Positions 9,117-19,429 of a stretch of DNA of 32,247 nucleotides are shown here, one piece after another. The notes below the pieces were generated by a model. The model was not told the origin of the DNA. It searched no databases and saw nothing but the letters and a program-made list of their open reading frames with translations. The translations under genes were made by a program, and so were the position numbers. This DNA comes from an uncultured Lachnospiraceae bacterium. GTDB taxonomy: Bacteria; Bacillota; Clostridia; Lachnospirales; Lachnospiraceae. The DNA lies in contig CAJOIL010000016.1 of the NCBI GenBank assembly GCA_905234525.1, positions 1 to 32,247 of the forward strand, written 5' to 3'. Position 1 is the stretch's first letter, and each line of letters begins with the position of its first letter.

Positions 9117-10685
9117 AGTTCTCACTAAATTCTTCTAATTCAAGTCCTTCATTCCTATCTAACGTCATCTGTATAGACCACTCCTTAGCGAATAGAAGCA
9201 GCGGCCTCTCCTTCATATCCTTGACCTTCTTCATATCACTCGTACCGTTAATAGAGTCAATATCAATATCATCATTAACAATCCATCTTATATATTCATA
9301 CGGCAAATTTTCCATCTTAATCTCGACATTATACTCATTGTTAAGACGATACTTCAGCACATCAAATTGAAGCACACCCACAACGCCGACAATTATCTCT
9401 TCCATACCTGTATTAAATTCTTGGAATATTTGAATAGCACCCTCTTGCGCTATCTGAGTTATACCCTTCATGAATTGCTTACGCTTCATTGTATCCACTT
9501 GTCTAACCCTTGCAAAATGTTCCGGAGCAAATGTCGGTATACCCTCAAATGCAAATTTATCCTTAGCACTCGTAATTGTATCGCCAATAGAGAAAATACC
9601 CGGATCAAAGACACCGATAATATCACCTGCATACGCTTCATCAATTACCTTTCGACTCTCAGCCATCATCTGCTGTGGCTGTGAAAGTCGCATCTTCTTA
9701 TCACCCTGTACATGAGTAACTTCCATATTAGAGTCAAACTTACCCGAACAAATTCGCATGGCGCCTTATTCATATTTGCCTGAATCTTAAATACAAATGC
9801 ACTGAAATCTTCGGAAAACGGATCAATAACTCCAACATCAGATACTCTCGGAAGCGGAGATGAAGTCATCTCCAAGAAGTATTTTAAGAAAATCTCAACT
9901 CCGAAATTAGTTAAAGCCGATCCAAAGAATACCGGCGACAATTCACCCTTGCTTACTGCATCTATATCAAATTCCGCAGATGCACCATCCAAAAGTTCTA
10001 TCTCTTCAACCAACTGTGTCTGTTGTTCTTCACTAATTTCCCCGGTTGATGCGGCTTCATCAATTGATACAACTTTAGTAGTACCTTCCTTAGTACCCTT
10101 CATAGTGTCGGAAAATGTTGTTATCTTATCCTCTCGCCTGTCATATACGCCTCTGAATTCTTTACCGGAGCCGATAGGCCAATTAATAGGGCAAGTCGGA
10201 ATACCAAGCTCCTTCTCAATATCATCAAGTAAGTCGAAGGTATCATTGGCATCCCTGTCCAGCTTATTAATAAATGTAAATATTGGTATATGGCGCATAG
10301 CACAAACCTTGAATAATTTACGAGTCTGAGCCTCTACGCCCTTAGACGCATCAATAACCATAACCGCAGAGTCAGCGGCCATAAGCGTACGATAAGTATC
10401 CTCCGAGAAATCCTGGTGTCCCGGAGTATCCAGAATATTAATACAATATCCGTCATAATTGAATTGAAGAACAGAAGATGTAACCGAGATACCTCTCTCC
10501 TTTTCAATCTCCATCCAGTCAGATACAGCATGTCTTGCAGTAGCCTTACCCTTAACGGAGCCGGCCAAGTTAATAGCGCCACCATAGAGCAGGAACTTCT
10601 CGGTAAGTGTTGTCTTACCTGCATCCGGATGGGATATTATGGCAAATGTTCTTCTTTTTTCGATTTCTTTTTTTATATCTGACAT
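9115..10685 (-). pseudogene. prfC: Peptide chain release factor 3, frameshifted
   Basis: N-terminal ORF (9666-10685; HPDAGKTTLTEKFLLYGGAINLAGSVK, DTPGHQDFSEDTYRTL) and C-terminal ORF (9115-9759; MRICSGKFDSNMEVTHVQGDKKMRLSQPQQMMAESR) are in different frames. Homology breaks exactly at NMNKA / MRICSGKF. Confidence 0.9.
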
Positions 10686-10743
10686 TGTAGTCTCCTTGTA
10701 TAAATGCTAATCGCCCCTTCCTAAGCAAGTGGCGTACTATATC

Positions 10744-11913
10744 CTACTTTAATTCAAAATACTCCAGAATAGTCTCAGCAATATAACTATAAGAATCCTT
10801 CGTCCCAAGATTCACATTTGACGGCAGTGACTTACCATACATAACAAGCGGCACGCACTCCCTCGTATGATCCGTACCTGTGTAGTCTGGGTCGCATCCG
10901 TGGTCTGCTGTTATCATAAGGATATCTTCATCTCTCATCTTATCAAGTATCTTAGGCAGTCTATTATCAAAATAAGTGAGTGCCTTGGCATATCCGTCTC
11001 TATCACGGCGATGACCGTATATCATATCGTAGTCCACAAGATTGACAAAACATATTCCTTTAAATTCTCTGTCCATCATCTCAAGTGTCTTATTAATTCC
11101 ATCTTCGTTGCCCGATGTTCTGACATATTCAGATATACCCTGACCTGCAAATAAATCATTAATCTTACCGACTGCCAAAGTATCATATCCTGACGCCATC
11201 AATTTATCAAGCATTGTCTCAGCCGGTGGTTTAATTGAAAAATCATGACGATTGGTTGTCCTTAAATATTTCCCTGATGAACCAACAAATGGTCTTGCAA
11301 TTACACGACCGACACCATGCTCACCCGTCAGAAGTTCTCTCACCTTTTCGCAGTAATTATATAGCTTATCAACAGATACAATATCCTCATGCGCAGCAAT
11401 CTGAAGAACGGAATCGGCACTTGTATACACAATTAAGTCTCCTGTTCTCACGTGTTCATCGCCATAATCGTTGATTACTTCTGTGCCGGAATAAGGCTTA
11501 TTACATAGCACTCCGCGACAAGTTATTCCCTTAATATCGTTTATAATGTCTTCGGGGAAGCCATCGGGATAAGTTGGAAGTGGCTTCGGTGATACAACAC
11601 CTGCCATCTCCCAGTGACCGATTGTCGTATCCTTACCGGCGGACGCCTCCCTAAGCCTTGCAACACATCCATCGAATGAATCAGCCTTGCTATTGGCAAG
11701 ACACTTAGGCTCACCTATATCATTCTTGCCCTCAAGCTCTAAGGTCATTCCATCAATATTAAAATAACCCAGGTCCCTCATATTGGGCATAGAAAAATAC
11801 GGACTCTTAGAGCAACTAAGTAGCGTATTCGCTCCTTCATCACCAAAGTCAGCGGCGTCATTCGCTCCGCCCATCCCAACGGAATCTAATACAATTAGGA
11901 ATATACGTTTCAT
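10744..11913 (-). CDS. deoB: Phosphopentomutase
   Basis: MKRIFLIVLDSVGMGGANDAADFGDEGANTL, TTIGHWEMAGV, ADHGCDPDYTGTDHTRE. Confidence 0.96.
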   Translation of the reverse strand: MKRIFLIVLDSVGMGGANDAADFGDEGANTLLSCSKSPYFSMPNMRDLGYFNIDGMTLELEGKNDIGEPKCLANSKADSFDGCVARLREASAGKDTTIGHWEMAGVVSPKPLPTYPDGFPEDIINDIKGITCRGVLCNKPYSGTEVINDYGDEHVRTGDLIVYTSADSVLQIAAHEDIVSVDKLYNYCEKVRELLTGEHGVGRVIARPFVGSSGKYLRTTNRHDFSIKPPAETMLDKLMASGYDTLAVGKINDLFAGQGISEYVRTSGNEDGINKTLEMMDREFKGICFVNLVDYDMIYGHRRDRDGYAKALTYFDNRLPKILDKMRDEDILMITADHGCDPDYTGTDHTRECVPLVMYGKSLPSNVNLGTKDSYSYIAETILEYFELK

Positions 11914-11930
11914 TATTTATACCTCATAAC

Positions 11931-12067
11931 ACATGAATCAGCCAAGGCCTATGGCAAGCATCTATGGATTGAGGATCTGCTAAGCGACATTTCGTCATGA
12001 GCGTGCAGGTCCTCAATTCATAGATGCGCGAATAATACTATGCGTTTAGACCCTTGGTTCTTCATGT
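11931..12067. repeat. Long nested hairpin element between rpsU and deoB
   Basis: Outer imperfect stem ACATGAA..CCAAGG / CCTTGG..TTCATGT. Inner 23-bp stem GCATCTATGGATTGAGGATCTGC (11958-11980) / GCAGGTCCTCAATTCATAGATGC (12005-12027). Confidence 0.8.
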
Positions 12068-12087
12068 AATTCCAGTTACAATAGAAA

Positions 12088-12110
12088 TGCACCACGTAAC
12101 GTGGTGCATA
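12088..12110 (-). terminator. Putative terminator of rpsU
   Basis: ATGCACCACGT-tACGTGGTGCAT hairpin just 3' of rpsU, followed by TTTCT on the minus strand. Confidence 0.6.
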
Positions 12111-12117
12111 TTATTAA

Positions 12118-12294
12118 TTAGTTGTACTTACGTTTTCTGGCAGCTTCCGACTTCTTCTTACGCTTAACAGAAGGCTTCTCATAATGCTCACGCTTACGAA
12201 TCTCCTGCTGGATACCTGCCTTGGCGCAATTTCTCTTAAAACGACGAAGCGCACTATCCAGTGACTCGCCTTCTTTAACTACTACACTTGACAT
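12118..12294 (-). CDS. rpsU: 30S ribosomal protein S21
   Basis: 58 aa translated by hand: [58 protein letters not shown]. Too short for the ORF track. GGAGGG RBS upstream. Confidence 0.97.
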   Translation of the reverse strand: MSSVVVKEGESLDSALRRFKRNCAKAGIQQEIRKREHYEKPSVKRKKKSEAARKRKYN

Positions 12295-12394
12295 ATCTTC
12301 AACCCTCCCTCCAATAATGGATTGTGCGGGGTATTATTCCTTAGCACAAACGCAATTATATATATAAATCACACAATAGTCAAGCAAAAAATAA

Positions 12395-13861
12395 TTATAA
12401 CGCCTCAGACAACGCAAAAATCTTATCAAGGATTTCTCTTGTTGTATCCATACTTTCTACGCAACCCTTGGTAATAGAAAGAGATGTCTCCGCAGATGCA
12501 ACAACCTCTTCCGAAGATGCGGAAAGATTAGATATAGAATCAATAACCTCATTATTGGCATTGGTAGAATCACCCACCTTAGCCTCAATCGCTTCTACGG
12601 CTATTGCTATTTGCTTAACCGAATCATCAATTGCCTTAAACTGTTCATCAGTTACACTTATAAGCCTTGCTTCTTCCTTCGTAGCATCTACTGACTTCTC
12701 CATATTCTTAGATGCAGCCATAATATTATCTACAAGCGTATCAATAACCTCTGCAATCTTCTCTGCCGAATCCTTGGTTGTATCGGATAGGTTACGAATC
12801 TCGTCAGCAACAACAGCGAATCCTTTGCCGGCCTCTCCTGCTCTTGCCGCTTCAATTGAAGCATTAAGTGATAAGAGGTTGGTTTGTGAAGATATCTCTA
12901 GGATTGTCTCAACGACATCCTTAATACCCTTAACACGATCTTGTAATTCGCTTGTCATCTGAGCTGTCTCCCCATTGATATTAGATACAATCTCAGACTG
13001 TTGCATAAGCTTCTTAACTGTCTTATTACCTTCTTCGATTACGCGATATGCTTCCTCACTTGTACTAGCCATATCTCTGGTCTTATCAACAACTTCATTA
13101 AGGGCCTCGGTAATATTCGATGACATAGCAGTCTGTGTCTCAATTGATTCTGCTGTTTGCTTGGTAGAATCGCTAATCTGATTAACAGATGAAGATGATG
13201 ATTCGATATTCTCAGATAAGCTCTCAACCGACTCATTGGCATCACCGAGTAATTCTTTAATCTCACTTGATGTCTGCTTAATCTTCTCGGCAACCTCTGC
13301 CTGTTCTCTTGCCTGTGCTTCGGCATTATCAAGAAGCTCTTTATCTTGTCCCGCAAGCATCTTAACGGCAAAGAAAGCAATCAAGCATCCGATTATTGAG
13401 AACCAATCATTGGTAATTACCGTATATATATTGACATCGGCTCCCGTTATAAGAACAAGCGCCGTATACACAACATTACCTATAATAGCTACAATTATAC
13501 CAATGGTACATGTCTTGACTGATTTATGAAGCATTATTACAAAGCAAATAAGAAATGTAAATGCATACAGATGAGGTGCCGTAAGATTCGTCCACAGCAC
13601 ATCGAAATACGTAATCAAAACACCGATAAACATTACCAGATGTCCTTTATGGGACTTGCCGAATGCAAATTTACCGATTAAGGTAATGATAATACCCACT
13701 ACAACTATTCCGGCACATATTATTACCTTCATCATGCTTCCGGACTTAAGCTGGTACATAATAGTACATACCAGAGCCAGAATATGAATGGCCATTACTC
13801 CTATAAAGGTAAGATTATTCTTCTGAATCAAATGCTTTAGTTCAATATCTTTTTTATTCAT
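12395..13861 (-). CDS. Methyl-accepting chemotaxis protein
   Basis: Membrane-spanning N-terminus and signalling hairpin [46 protein letters not shown] at 13861 is the probable start; the track start at 13945 overlaps alaS. Confidence 0.92.
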   Translation of the reverse strand: MNKKDIELKHLIQKNNLTFIGVMAIHILALVCTIMYQLKSGSMMKVIICAGIVVVGIIITLIGKFAFGKSHKGHLVMFIGVLITYFDVLWTNLTAPHLYAFTFLICFVIMLHKSVKTCTIGIIVAIIGNVVYTALVLITGADVNIYTVITNDWFSIIGCLIAFFAVKMLAGQDKELLDNAEAQAREQAEVAEKIKQTSSEIKELLGDANESVESLSENIESSSSSVNQISDSTKQTAESIETQTAMSSNITEALNEVVDKTRDMASTSEEAYRVIEEGNKTVKKLMQQSEIVSNINGETAQMTSELQDRVKGIKDVVETILEISSQTNLLSLNASIEAARAGEAGKGFAVVADEIRNLSDTTKDSAEKIAEVIDTLVDNIMAASKNMEKSVDATKEEARLISVTDEQFKAIDDSVKQIAIAVEAIEAKVGDSTNANNEVIDSISNLSASSEEVVASAETSLSITKGCVESMDTTREILDKIFALSEAL

Positions 13862-13922
13862 TATACTCTTCTCCCCTACATAAAATAAATAAGCATTAAA
13901 ACAGCCTACTAATACCCTATTC

Positions 13923-16574
13923 TTAAAGTTGATTTTCAAGTACATCCTTTGCCTTTAAAAGACACTCATCTATACCTGCGGGATTCTTACCGCCGGCTTG
14001 TGCCATATTGGGACGACCTCCACCGCCGCCACCGACATACTTAGCGATTTCTTTAATCAGATTACCGGCATGAGCACCCTTCTTAACAGCTTCTTCCGTC
14101 GCCATAACAACAAGACTAACCTTACCATCATTAGCTGATGCCAGAACGATAACACCTTCACCGATATTCTTCTTAATATCATCACCCACATCGCGAAGAC
14201 CGTTCATATCCACATTATCAAGCTTCGTAGCAAGGAAATTAACATCCTTTACCTTCTCGACCTGAGCTGCGAAATCTCCGATTGCATCCTTCGCTGCCGC
14301 ATACTTAATGAAGTCAAGCTGACTCTTAAGCTTCTTATTCTCCGTAAGAAGAGCATTAATCTTATCCTCAAGATTGTCAGGACTTGTCTTAAGAATTGCT
14401 GACACCGAATTAATCTTCTCCAATGCGTCATTATAAAAGCCAAACACTGCCTTGTCGGTAATTGCCTCTATTCGACGCGTTCCCGCTGCAATGCCACCTT
14501 CTGATATTATCTTAAATGCTACTATAGTTGATGTATTATCTACATGAGTACCACCACATAACTCAATTGAAAAATCACCCATCTTAACAACTCTGACGGT
14601 GTCACCGTATTTCTCACCGAAAAGTGCCATCGCACCGGTCTTACGGGCTTCTTCAAGTGTCATCTCCTCTGTTACTACTTGAAGAGCGTTAGCAACCTTA
14701 TCATTAACAATATCCTCAACCCTCTTAATCTCTTCGGGCGTCATAGCAGAGAAATGACTAAAGTCAAATCTTAATCTGTCCGGGCCAACCTCTGAGCCTT
14801 TCTGCTCTACATGATCTCCAAGCACCTCTCTTAATGCTTTCTGAAGTAAATGTGTTGCAGAGTGGTTCTTGGCGATTCTTGCTCTACGCTCCTTATCAAC
14901 GTCCATCTTAGCCATAGCACCGATATTAACTTCGCCACGCTTAACATATCCTAAGTGAGCAACCTTATCAGCTCCGACCTTAATTGTATCCTCTACTACA
15001 AATTCACTTTGCTTGCCGAGAATTAATCCTGTATCACCAATTTGTCCGCCCATAGTCGCATAGAAAGGTGTACGGTCAACAAATATTGCTCCCTTCATAC
15101 CTTCAGTTAGCTTGTCAACTACGGCATCTTCACTTGTCAGCGCTATAATTGTTGAGTTCACGCTTAGCTTATCATATCCGACAAACTTTGTTGTAATCGA
15201 CGGGTCAAGCTCTTCATAGACATCTGCATCCTTGCCCATGTAATTAGTCTCACCACGTGCATCCCTTGCTGTCTGTCTCTGCTTATCCATGCACGCATCA
15301 AAGCCGTCCTTATCATATGACATGCCTGATTCTTCAAGAATCTCAGCTGTAAGATCTACCGGAAATCCATATGTGTCATAAAGCTTGAACGCATCCTCCC
15401 CCGGGAGTACTTTGCTGTTATTCTTAGTGAGTTCGGCCTTCATATCCTCTAAGATACGAAGTCCTTGGTCTATCGTCTTATTAAATCTGTTCTCCTCTTC
15501 AGTAAGAACCTTAGATATGTATACTCTCTTCTCATCAAGCTCGGGATAGCCATCCTTAGACTCTTCTATTACCGTCTTGCATAATTCTGACAGAAATGTA
15601 TCCTTAATGCCGAGTATCCTTCCATGACGAGCGGCACGTCTGATAAGACGACGAAGCACATATCCTCGCCCTTCATTAGAAGGCGAAACACCATCTGAGA
15701 TTAAAAATGTAGCGCTCCTTATATGGTCGGTAATAAGACGAATGGATACATCATCTTCATCAGATGCACCATACTTCTTACCGCTAATAGAGCATACCTT
15801 ATCTCTAATTGCTTTCATTGTATCAATATCAAATACGGAATCAACCTCCTGCATAACAACAGCAAGACGCTCCAAGCCCATACCTGTATCGATATTCTTA
15901 TTCTCTAATTCTTCATAGTTACCATGACCGTCACCGTCAAATTGTGTGAACACGTTATTCCACACTTCCATATAACGATCGCAATCACAACCGACACCAC
16001 AAGTCGACTTACCGCAACCGTACTTCTCACCACGGTCATAATAAATCTCCGAGCAGGGTCCGCAGGGTCCTGCACCGTGCTCCCAGAAGTTATCACATTT
16101 ACCGGTCTTGGGGTCTCTATAGAACTTAGTAACCTTATCCTCAGGTACACCGATTATATCAGTCCATATCTTAAGTGCTTCATCATCCTCACCGTAGATT
16201 GACGGATATAATCTATCTTCTTCTAAGCCAAGCACCTTCGTTAAATATTCCCATGACCACTTAATAGCTTCTTCCTTGAAATAATCTCCAAACGAGAAAT
16301 TACCGAGCATCTCAAAAAAGGTAAGATGTCTGGCAGTCTTACCTACATTATCAATGTCACCTGTACGTACACATTTTTGACATGTACACATCCTTGTCTT
16401 GGGTGGAATCTCTGCGCCTGTGAAATATGGCTTTAGGGGTGCCATACCGGCGTTGATTAAGAGTAAGCTATTATCATTCTCAGGTACAAGTGAATAGCTT
16501 CCTTTAGAGAGATGACCTTTGCTCTCAAAAAATTCCAGGAAGCTTCTTCTTAAGTCATTAACCTTACTTATCAT
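13923..16574 (-). CDS. alaS: Alanyl-tRNA synthetase
   Basis: 883 aa: [63 protein letters not shown]. Confidence 0.98.
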   Translation of the reverse strand: MISKVNDLRRSFLEFFESKGHLSKGSYSLVPENDNSLLLINAGMAPLKPYFTGAEIPPKTRMCTCQKCVRTGDIDNVGKTARHLTFFEMLGNFSFGDYFKEEAIKWSWEYLTKVLGLEEDRLYPSIYGEDDEALKIWTDIIGVPEDKVTKFYRDPKTGKCDNFWEHGAGPCGPCSEIYYDRGEKYGCGKSTCGVGCDCDRYMEVWNNVFTQFDGDGHGNYEELENKNIDTGMGLERLAVVMQEVDSVFDIDTMKAIRDKVCSISGKKYGASDEDDVSIRLITDHIRSATFLISDGVSPSNEGRGYVLRRLIRRAARHGRILGIKDTFLSELCKTVIEESKDGYPELDEKRVYISKVLTEEENRFNKTIDQGLRILEDMKAELTKNNSKVLPGEDAFKLYDTYGFPVDLTAEILEESGMSYDKDGFDACMDKQRQTARDARGETNYMGKDADVYEELDPSITTKFVGYDKLSVNSTIIALTSEDAVVDKLTEGMKGAIFVDRTPFYATMGGQIGDTGLILGKQSEFVVEDTIKVGADKVAHLGYVKRGEVNIGAMAKMDVDKERRARIAKNHSATHLLQKALREVLGDHVEQKGSEVGPDRLRFDFSHFSAMTPEEIKRVEDIVNDKVANALQVVTEEMTLEEARKTGAMALFGEKYGDTVRVVKMGDFSIELCGGTHVDNTSTIVAFKIISEGGIAAGTRRIEAITDKAVFGFYNDALEKINSVSAILKTSPDNLEDKINALLTENKKLKSQLDFIKYAAAKDAIGDFAAQVEKVKDVNFLATKLDNVDMNGLRDVGDDIKKNIGEGVIVLASANDGKVSLVVMATEEAVKKGAHAGNLIKEIAKYVGGGGGGRPNMAQAGGKNPAGIDECLLKAKDVLENQL

Positions 16575-16779
16575 TGTCAGCCTCTCCTTCTATCTCAGTT
16601 ATATTGACATCAGAAGCTGTCTCAAGGGTAGCCTTAGCCGCATCCTTCGCATCCTTCTTATTGCGTGCGATTTTGCCAAGGAATACTCCAAGCAAAGCGA
16701 TACCTACCAAGATAATAAAGATAACTAAATACTGAATAAAGCTTGCAAGAAATGCCATATCTAAATCCTCCATATCCAT
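16564..16779 (-). CDS. Small single-pass membrane protein
   Basis: 71 aa with a TM segment (FIQYLVIFIILVGIALLGVFLGKIA) and a charged C-terminus. Overlaps the alaS start by a few nt. Confidence 0.6.
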   Translation of the reverse strand: MDMEDLDMAFLASFIQYLVIFIILVGIALLGVFLGKIARNKKDAKDAAKATLETASDVNITEIEGEADNDK

Positions 16780-16859
16780 TTATTCGGATAATAATACACA
16801 ACAATCCATATTCTCTACAATTATAAACTATTACGCTTATATTAGCAAGAAAATAAAAA

Positions 16860-16883
16860 GGGGAACAGCATTTGCCATTCCCC
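16860..16883 (-). terminator. Rho-independent terminator at the end of the dehydratase/Ni-accessory cluster
   Basis: GGGGAA-tggcaaatgctg-TTCCCC followed by TTTTTATTTT on the minus strand, 3' of the stop at 16915. Confidence 0.75.
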
Positions 16884-16914
16884 ATAAGTACATAGAAAAA
16901 TGTGATGTAAAATT

Positions 16915-18978
16915 CTAAATCTTCATAGCGACATCCCAAGCGCCCCAAATAACCGAACGTAGGTTGCCAACCTTCTTTGCATCGCCGATAAGGTGTACAT
17001 GACGACCCTTTTCAGCCACCGGCATACTATGATATCCGACTGACATAATAACCGAATCAGCCTTAACCTTCGTTAACTTCTTATTCTTCTCTTCTACAAT
17101 AACGTAGTCCTTACCAATCTCCTTTACGCCACTTTCAAGATATACGGGCACGTTATTAGTCTTGAAGCAATCTCTAAGATAGCTTGAATTAGCAAGACAT
17201 AGATTAGGAACAGCCATAAGGTCATTCTTCATCTCAACGATAACAGGCTTCTTACCCTTGCGGAATAAGTCAAGTGCCATCTCACAACCGGTAAGACCAC
17301 CACCGATAATTACTACATTGTCGCCAACCTGCTGTTTCTCAAGGAGATAATCACAAGCGTCCATAGCATACTCATCTGCTCCCGGAATAGGAATATGGTT
17401 AGCCTCCGCTCCCGTTGCAACAACATATTCGTCAGCATCGATATCCTTGATATCCTTAACCTCTGTATTAAACTTAACAGGAATACCTCTCTTCTTAATC
17501 TGACGCTTGTACCACTCAATCAGCTTCTTATCATTCTCTTTAAAATCAGGAGCTGCCGCAGCGATAAATATACCACCAAGCTCATCTGACTTCTCATAGA
17601 TGGTTGGCTCATGACCGCGAATAGAAAGTATTCTTGCAACCTCCATACCACCGATACCACCGCCGATAACCGCAACCTTCTTAGGATTCTTTGTCTTCTT
17701 AAGCCTGTAATGCTTAGAATTCATTGATACAGGATTAATTGCACAACGACACATATTTAAAGAATCATTAAAGTCTTGGTCATTACCGGTACCTTCATGC
17801 TTAGATAAGTTAAAGCATGCCGCATGACAGCAGATACAAGGACGAATATCCTCTTCGTGACCTCTCATCAGCTTAGTAACCCAAGTAGGATCTGCAAGGA
17901 ACTGACGTCCTACTACCATCGCATCAATATCACCGTTCTTAACTGCCTTAGCACCTGCTTCAGGCTGCATTCTTCCTGCACAAAGTACAGGAATATCAAC
18001 AAACTTCTTAATATGTGTAACGTCCTCAAGATTACAATTGAGAGGCATATATTGTGGCGGATGAGCCCAATACCAAGCATCATATGTACCGTTATCGCAG
18101 TTAAGCATATCGTATCCGGCATCCTGCAAATACTTAGCGGCTTTCTCTGACTCCTCCATGTCACGACCGACTTCGATATAATCCTCACCCGGCATAGCTC
18201 CTTCTCTGAAGCCCTTTGTCTTAGACTCTACGGAATAACGGAGTGATACAGGGTAATCTTCACCGCAGGCCGCCTTAATAGCCTGTACTATCTCTACCGC
18301 AAAACGATATCTGTTCTCAAACGATCCACCGTATTCATCAGTTCTTTGATTACAATACTTGAGTGTAAATTGGTCTAAGAGATATCCCTCATGAACAGCA
18401 TGAACCTCTACACCATCAACACCGGCTTCTTTACAAAGTCTTGATGTCTCTGCAAATGCGTAAACAATCTCATCAATCTCTTTCTTGGTAATCTCTCTTG
18501 CTGTTACATCATCAGCCCATCTGTTAGGTGAAACCGAAGGAGCCGCTGTAAGATACTCAGGATCGATAACAGGCTTTGCAAGGTAATGCAATGGCTTATT
18601 CTTAGCAAGTAATGCAAGCGTATCAGATAACGCCATTGAACGACCAAATCCGGCTGTCATCTGGATAAACAGCTTAGCACCCGTAGCATGTACCTGATCC
18701 ATAAATTCCGCTAACTGCTCGAATTTCTTCTTGTTCTGATATAACCATCTGCGTCCTAAAACATCTCTTACCGGCGCAATACCCGGAATTATAAGACCGC
18801 AGTTATTATCTGCAATCTTCTTAAGCAGCTTAGCCGCTTCCTTATCAAAATGATTCGGCTCCATCCAACCAAACAGACATGTACCGCCCATTGGTGCAAG
18901 AACTATCCTGTTCTTGATTGTAAGATCCCTTATCTTCCATTCGGTAAATAAAGGTTCATACTCTTTGTTCATTGGCAT
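16915..18978 (-). CDS. Old Yellow Enzyme / 2-enoate reductase-like NADH:flavin oxidoreductase
   Basis: N-terminal OYE barrel (KNRIVLAPMGG, VDGVEVHAVHEGYLLDQF, NQRTDEYGGSFENRYRF), CICCHAAC Fe-S region, and C-terminal FAD/NAD domain (VAVIGGGIGGMEVARI, VVIIGGGLTGCEMA). Confidence 0.93.
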   Translation of the reverse strand: MPMNKEYEPLFTEWKIRDLTIKNRIVLAPMGGTCLFGWMEPNHFDKEAAKLLKKIADNNCGLIIPGIAPVRDVLGRRWLYQNKKKFEQLAEFMDQVHATGAKLFIQMTAGFGRSMALSDTLALLAKNKPLHYLAKPVIDPEYLTAAPSVSPNRWADDVTAREITKKEIDEIVYAFAETSRLCKEAGVDGVEVHAVHEGYLLDQFTLKYCNQRTDEYGGSFENRYRFAVEIVQAIKAACGEDYPVSLRYSVESKTKGFREGAMPGEDYIEVGRDMEESEKAAKYLQDAGYDMLNCDNGTYDAWYWAHPPQYMPLNCNLEDVTHIKKFVDIPVLCAGRMQPEAGAKAVKNGDIDAMVVGRQFLADPTWVTKLMRGHEEDIRPCICCHAACFNLSKHEGTGNDQDFNDSLNMCRCAINPVSMNSKHYRLKKTKNPKKVAVIGGGIGGMEVARILSIRGHEPTIYEKSDELGGIFIAAAAPDFKENDKKLIEWYKRQIKKRGIPVKFNTEVKDIKDIDADEYVVATGAEANHIPIPGADEYAMDACDYLLEKQQVGDNVVIIGGGLTGCEMALDLFRKGKKPVIVEMKNDLMAVPNLCLANSSYLRDCFKTNNVPVYLESGVKEIGKDYVIVEEKNKKLTKVKADSVIMSVGYHSMPVAEKGRHVHLIGDAKKVGNLRSVIWGAWDVAMKI

Positions 18979-19009
18979 AAAATCCCCCCTTTACACTTTC
19001 CTTTACATT

Positions 19010-19192
19010 TTAAGCAACCTTGATAATAACCCTATTCTCTTCTAAGTCGATATTCGCAATAGTCCCCTTGATGCGTTCAACCTTACCGAAGAGATCTGTA
19101 AGAATTACAGTGTCACCTTCAATTTCAATTGTCTTGGTATTTTCCATTAATAATTTCTTAGATTTCTCTGCATATGCACTGGCCAGACACAT
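19010..19192 (-). CDS. CooT-family small (nickel-binding) protein
   Basis: 60 aa MCLASAYAEKSKKLLMENTKTIEIEGDTVILTDLFGKVERIKGTIANIDLEENRVIIKVA. Matches the CooT pattern MCLA...V.I.GD.V.L.DLFG....v.G.i..iD...n.v.i. Confidence 0.8.
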   Translation of the reverse strand: MCLASAYAEKSKKLLMENTKTIEIEGDTVILTDLFGKVERIKGTIANIDLEENRVIIKVA

Positions 19193-19221
19193 AACCTATC
19201 TCCTTATAAAATACGGATTGA

Positions 19222-19428
19222 TTATAAACTCTGCTTATATAGCTCTTCTGCCTTCTTAAGCTTATCAACTGCAGCTTGAACATCCTTTGCAGCCTCCTCT
19301 GCAAGACTGGCCGCCTCATCGGCTCCTGCCTCTTTGAGCTTGGATGCAATATCATCAAAATCCTCTGCATGATGCTCATTATGATGTATTGTGTGATCCA
19401 TCAATATAATAATCTTATTATCGTCCAT
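19222..19428 (-). CDS. Small His-rich protein, putative metal-handling
   Basis: 68 aa with N-terminal MDHTIHHNEHHAEDFDD and an Ala/Lys/Glu helical tail. Sits between the CooT-like and ACS-like genes. Confidence 0.65.
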   Translation of the reverse strand: MDDNKIIILMDHTIHHNEHHAEDFDDIASKLKEAGADEAASLAEEAAKDVQAAVDKLKKAEELYKQSL

Positions 19429-19429
19429 A

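Noticed and set aside
9666-10685. Programmed frameshifting in prfC
   Set aside because: No slippery heptamer or stimulatory structure seen, and a whole conserved seven-residue segment is missing, so a deletion or assembly error fits better.
12468-13529. Plus-strand ORFs of 68-164 aa (Ser/Ala/Ile/Leu-rich) opposite the MCP gene
   Set aside because: Antisense shadow ORFs of a clear MCP coding sequence; no RBS or domain evidence.
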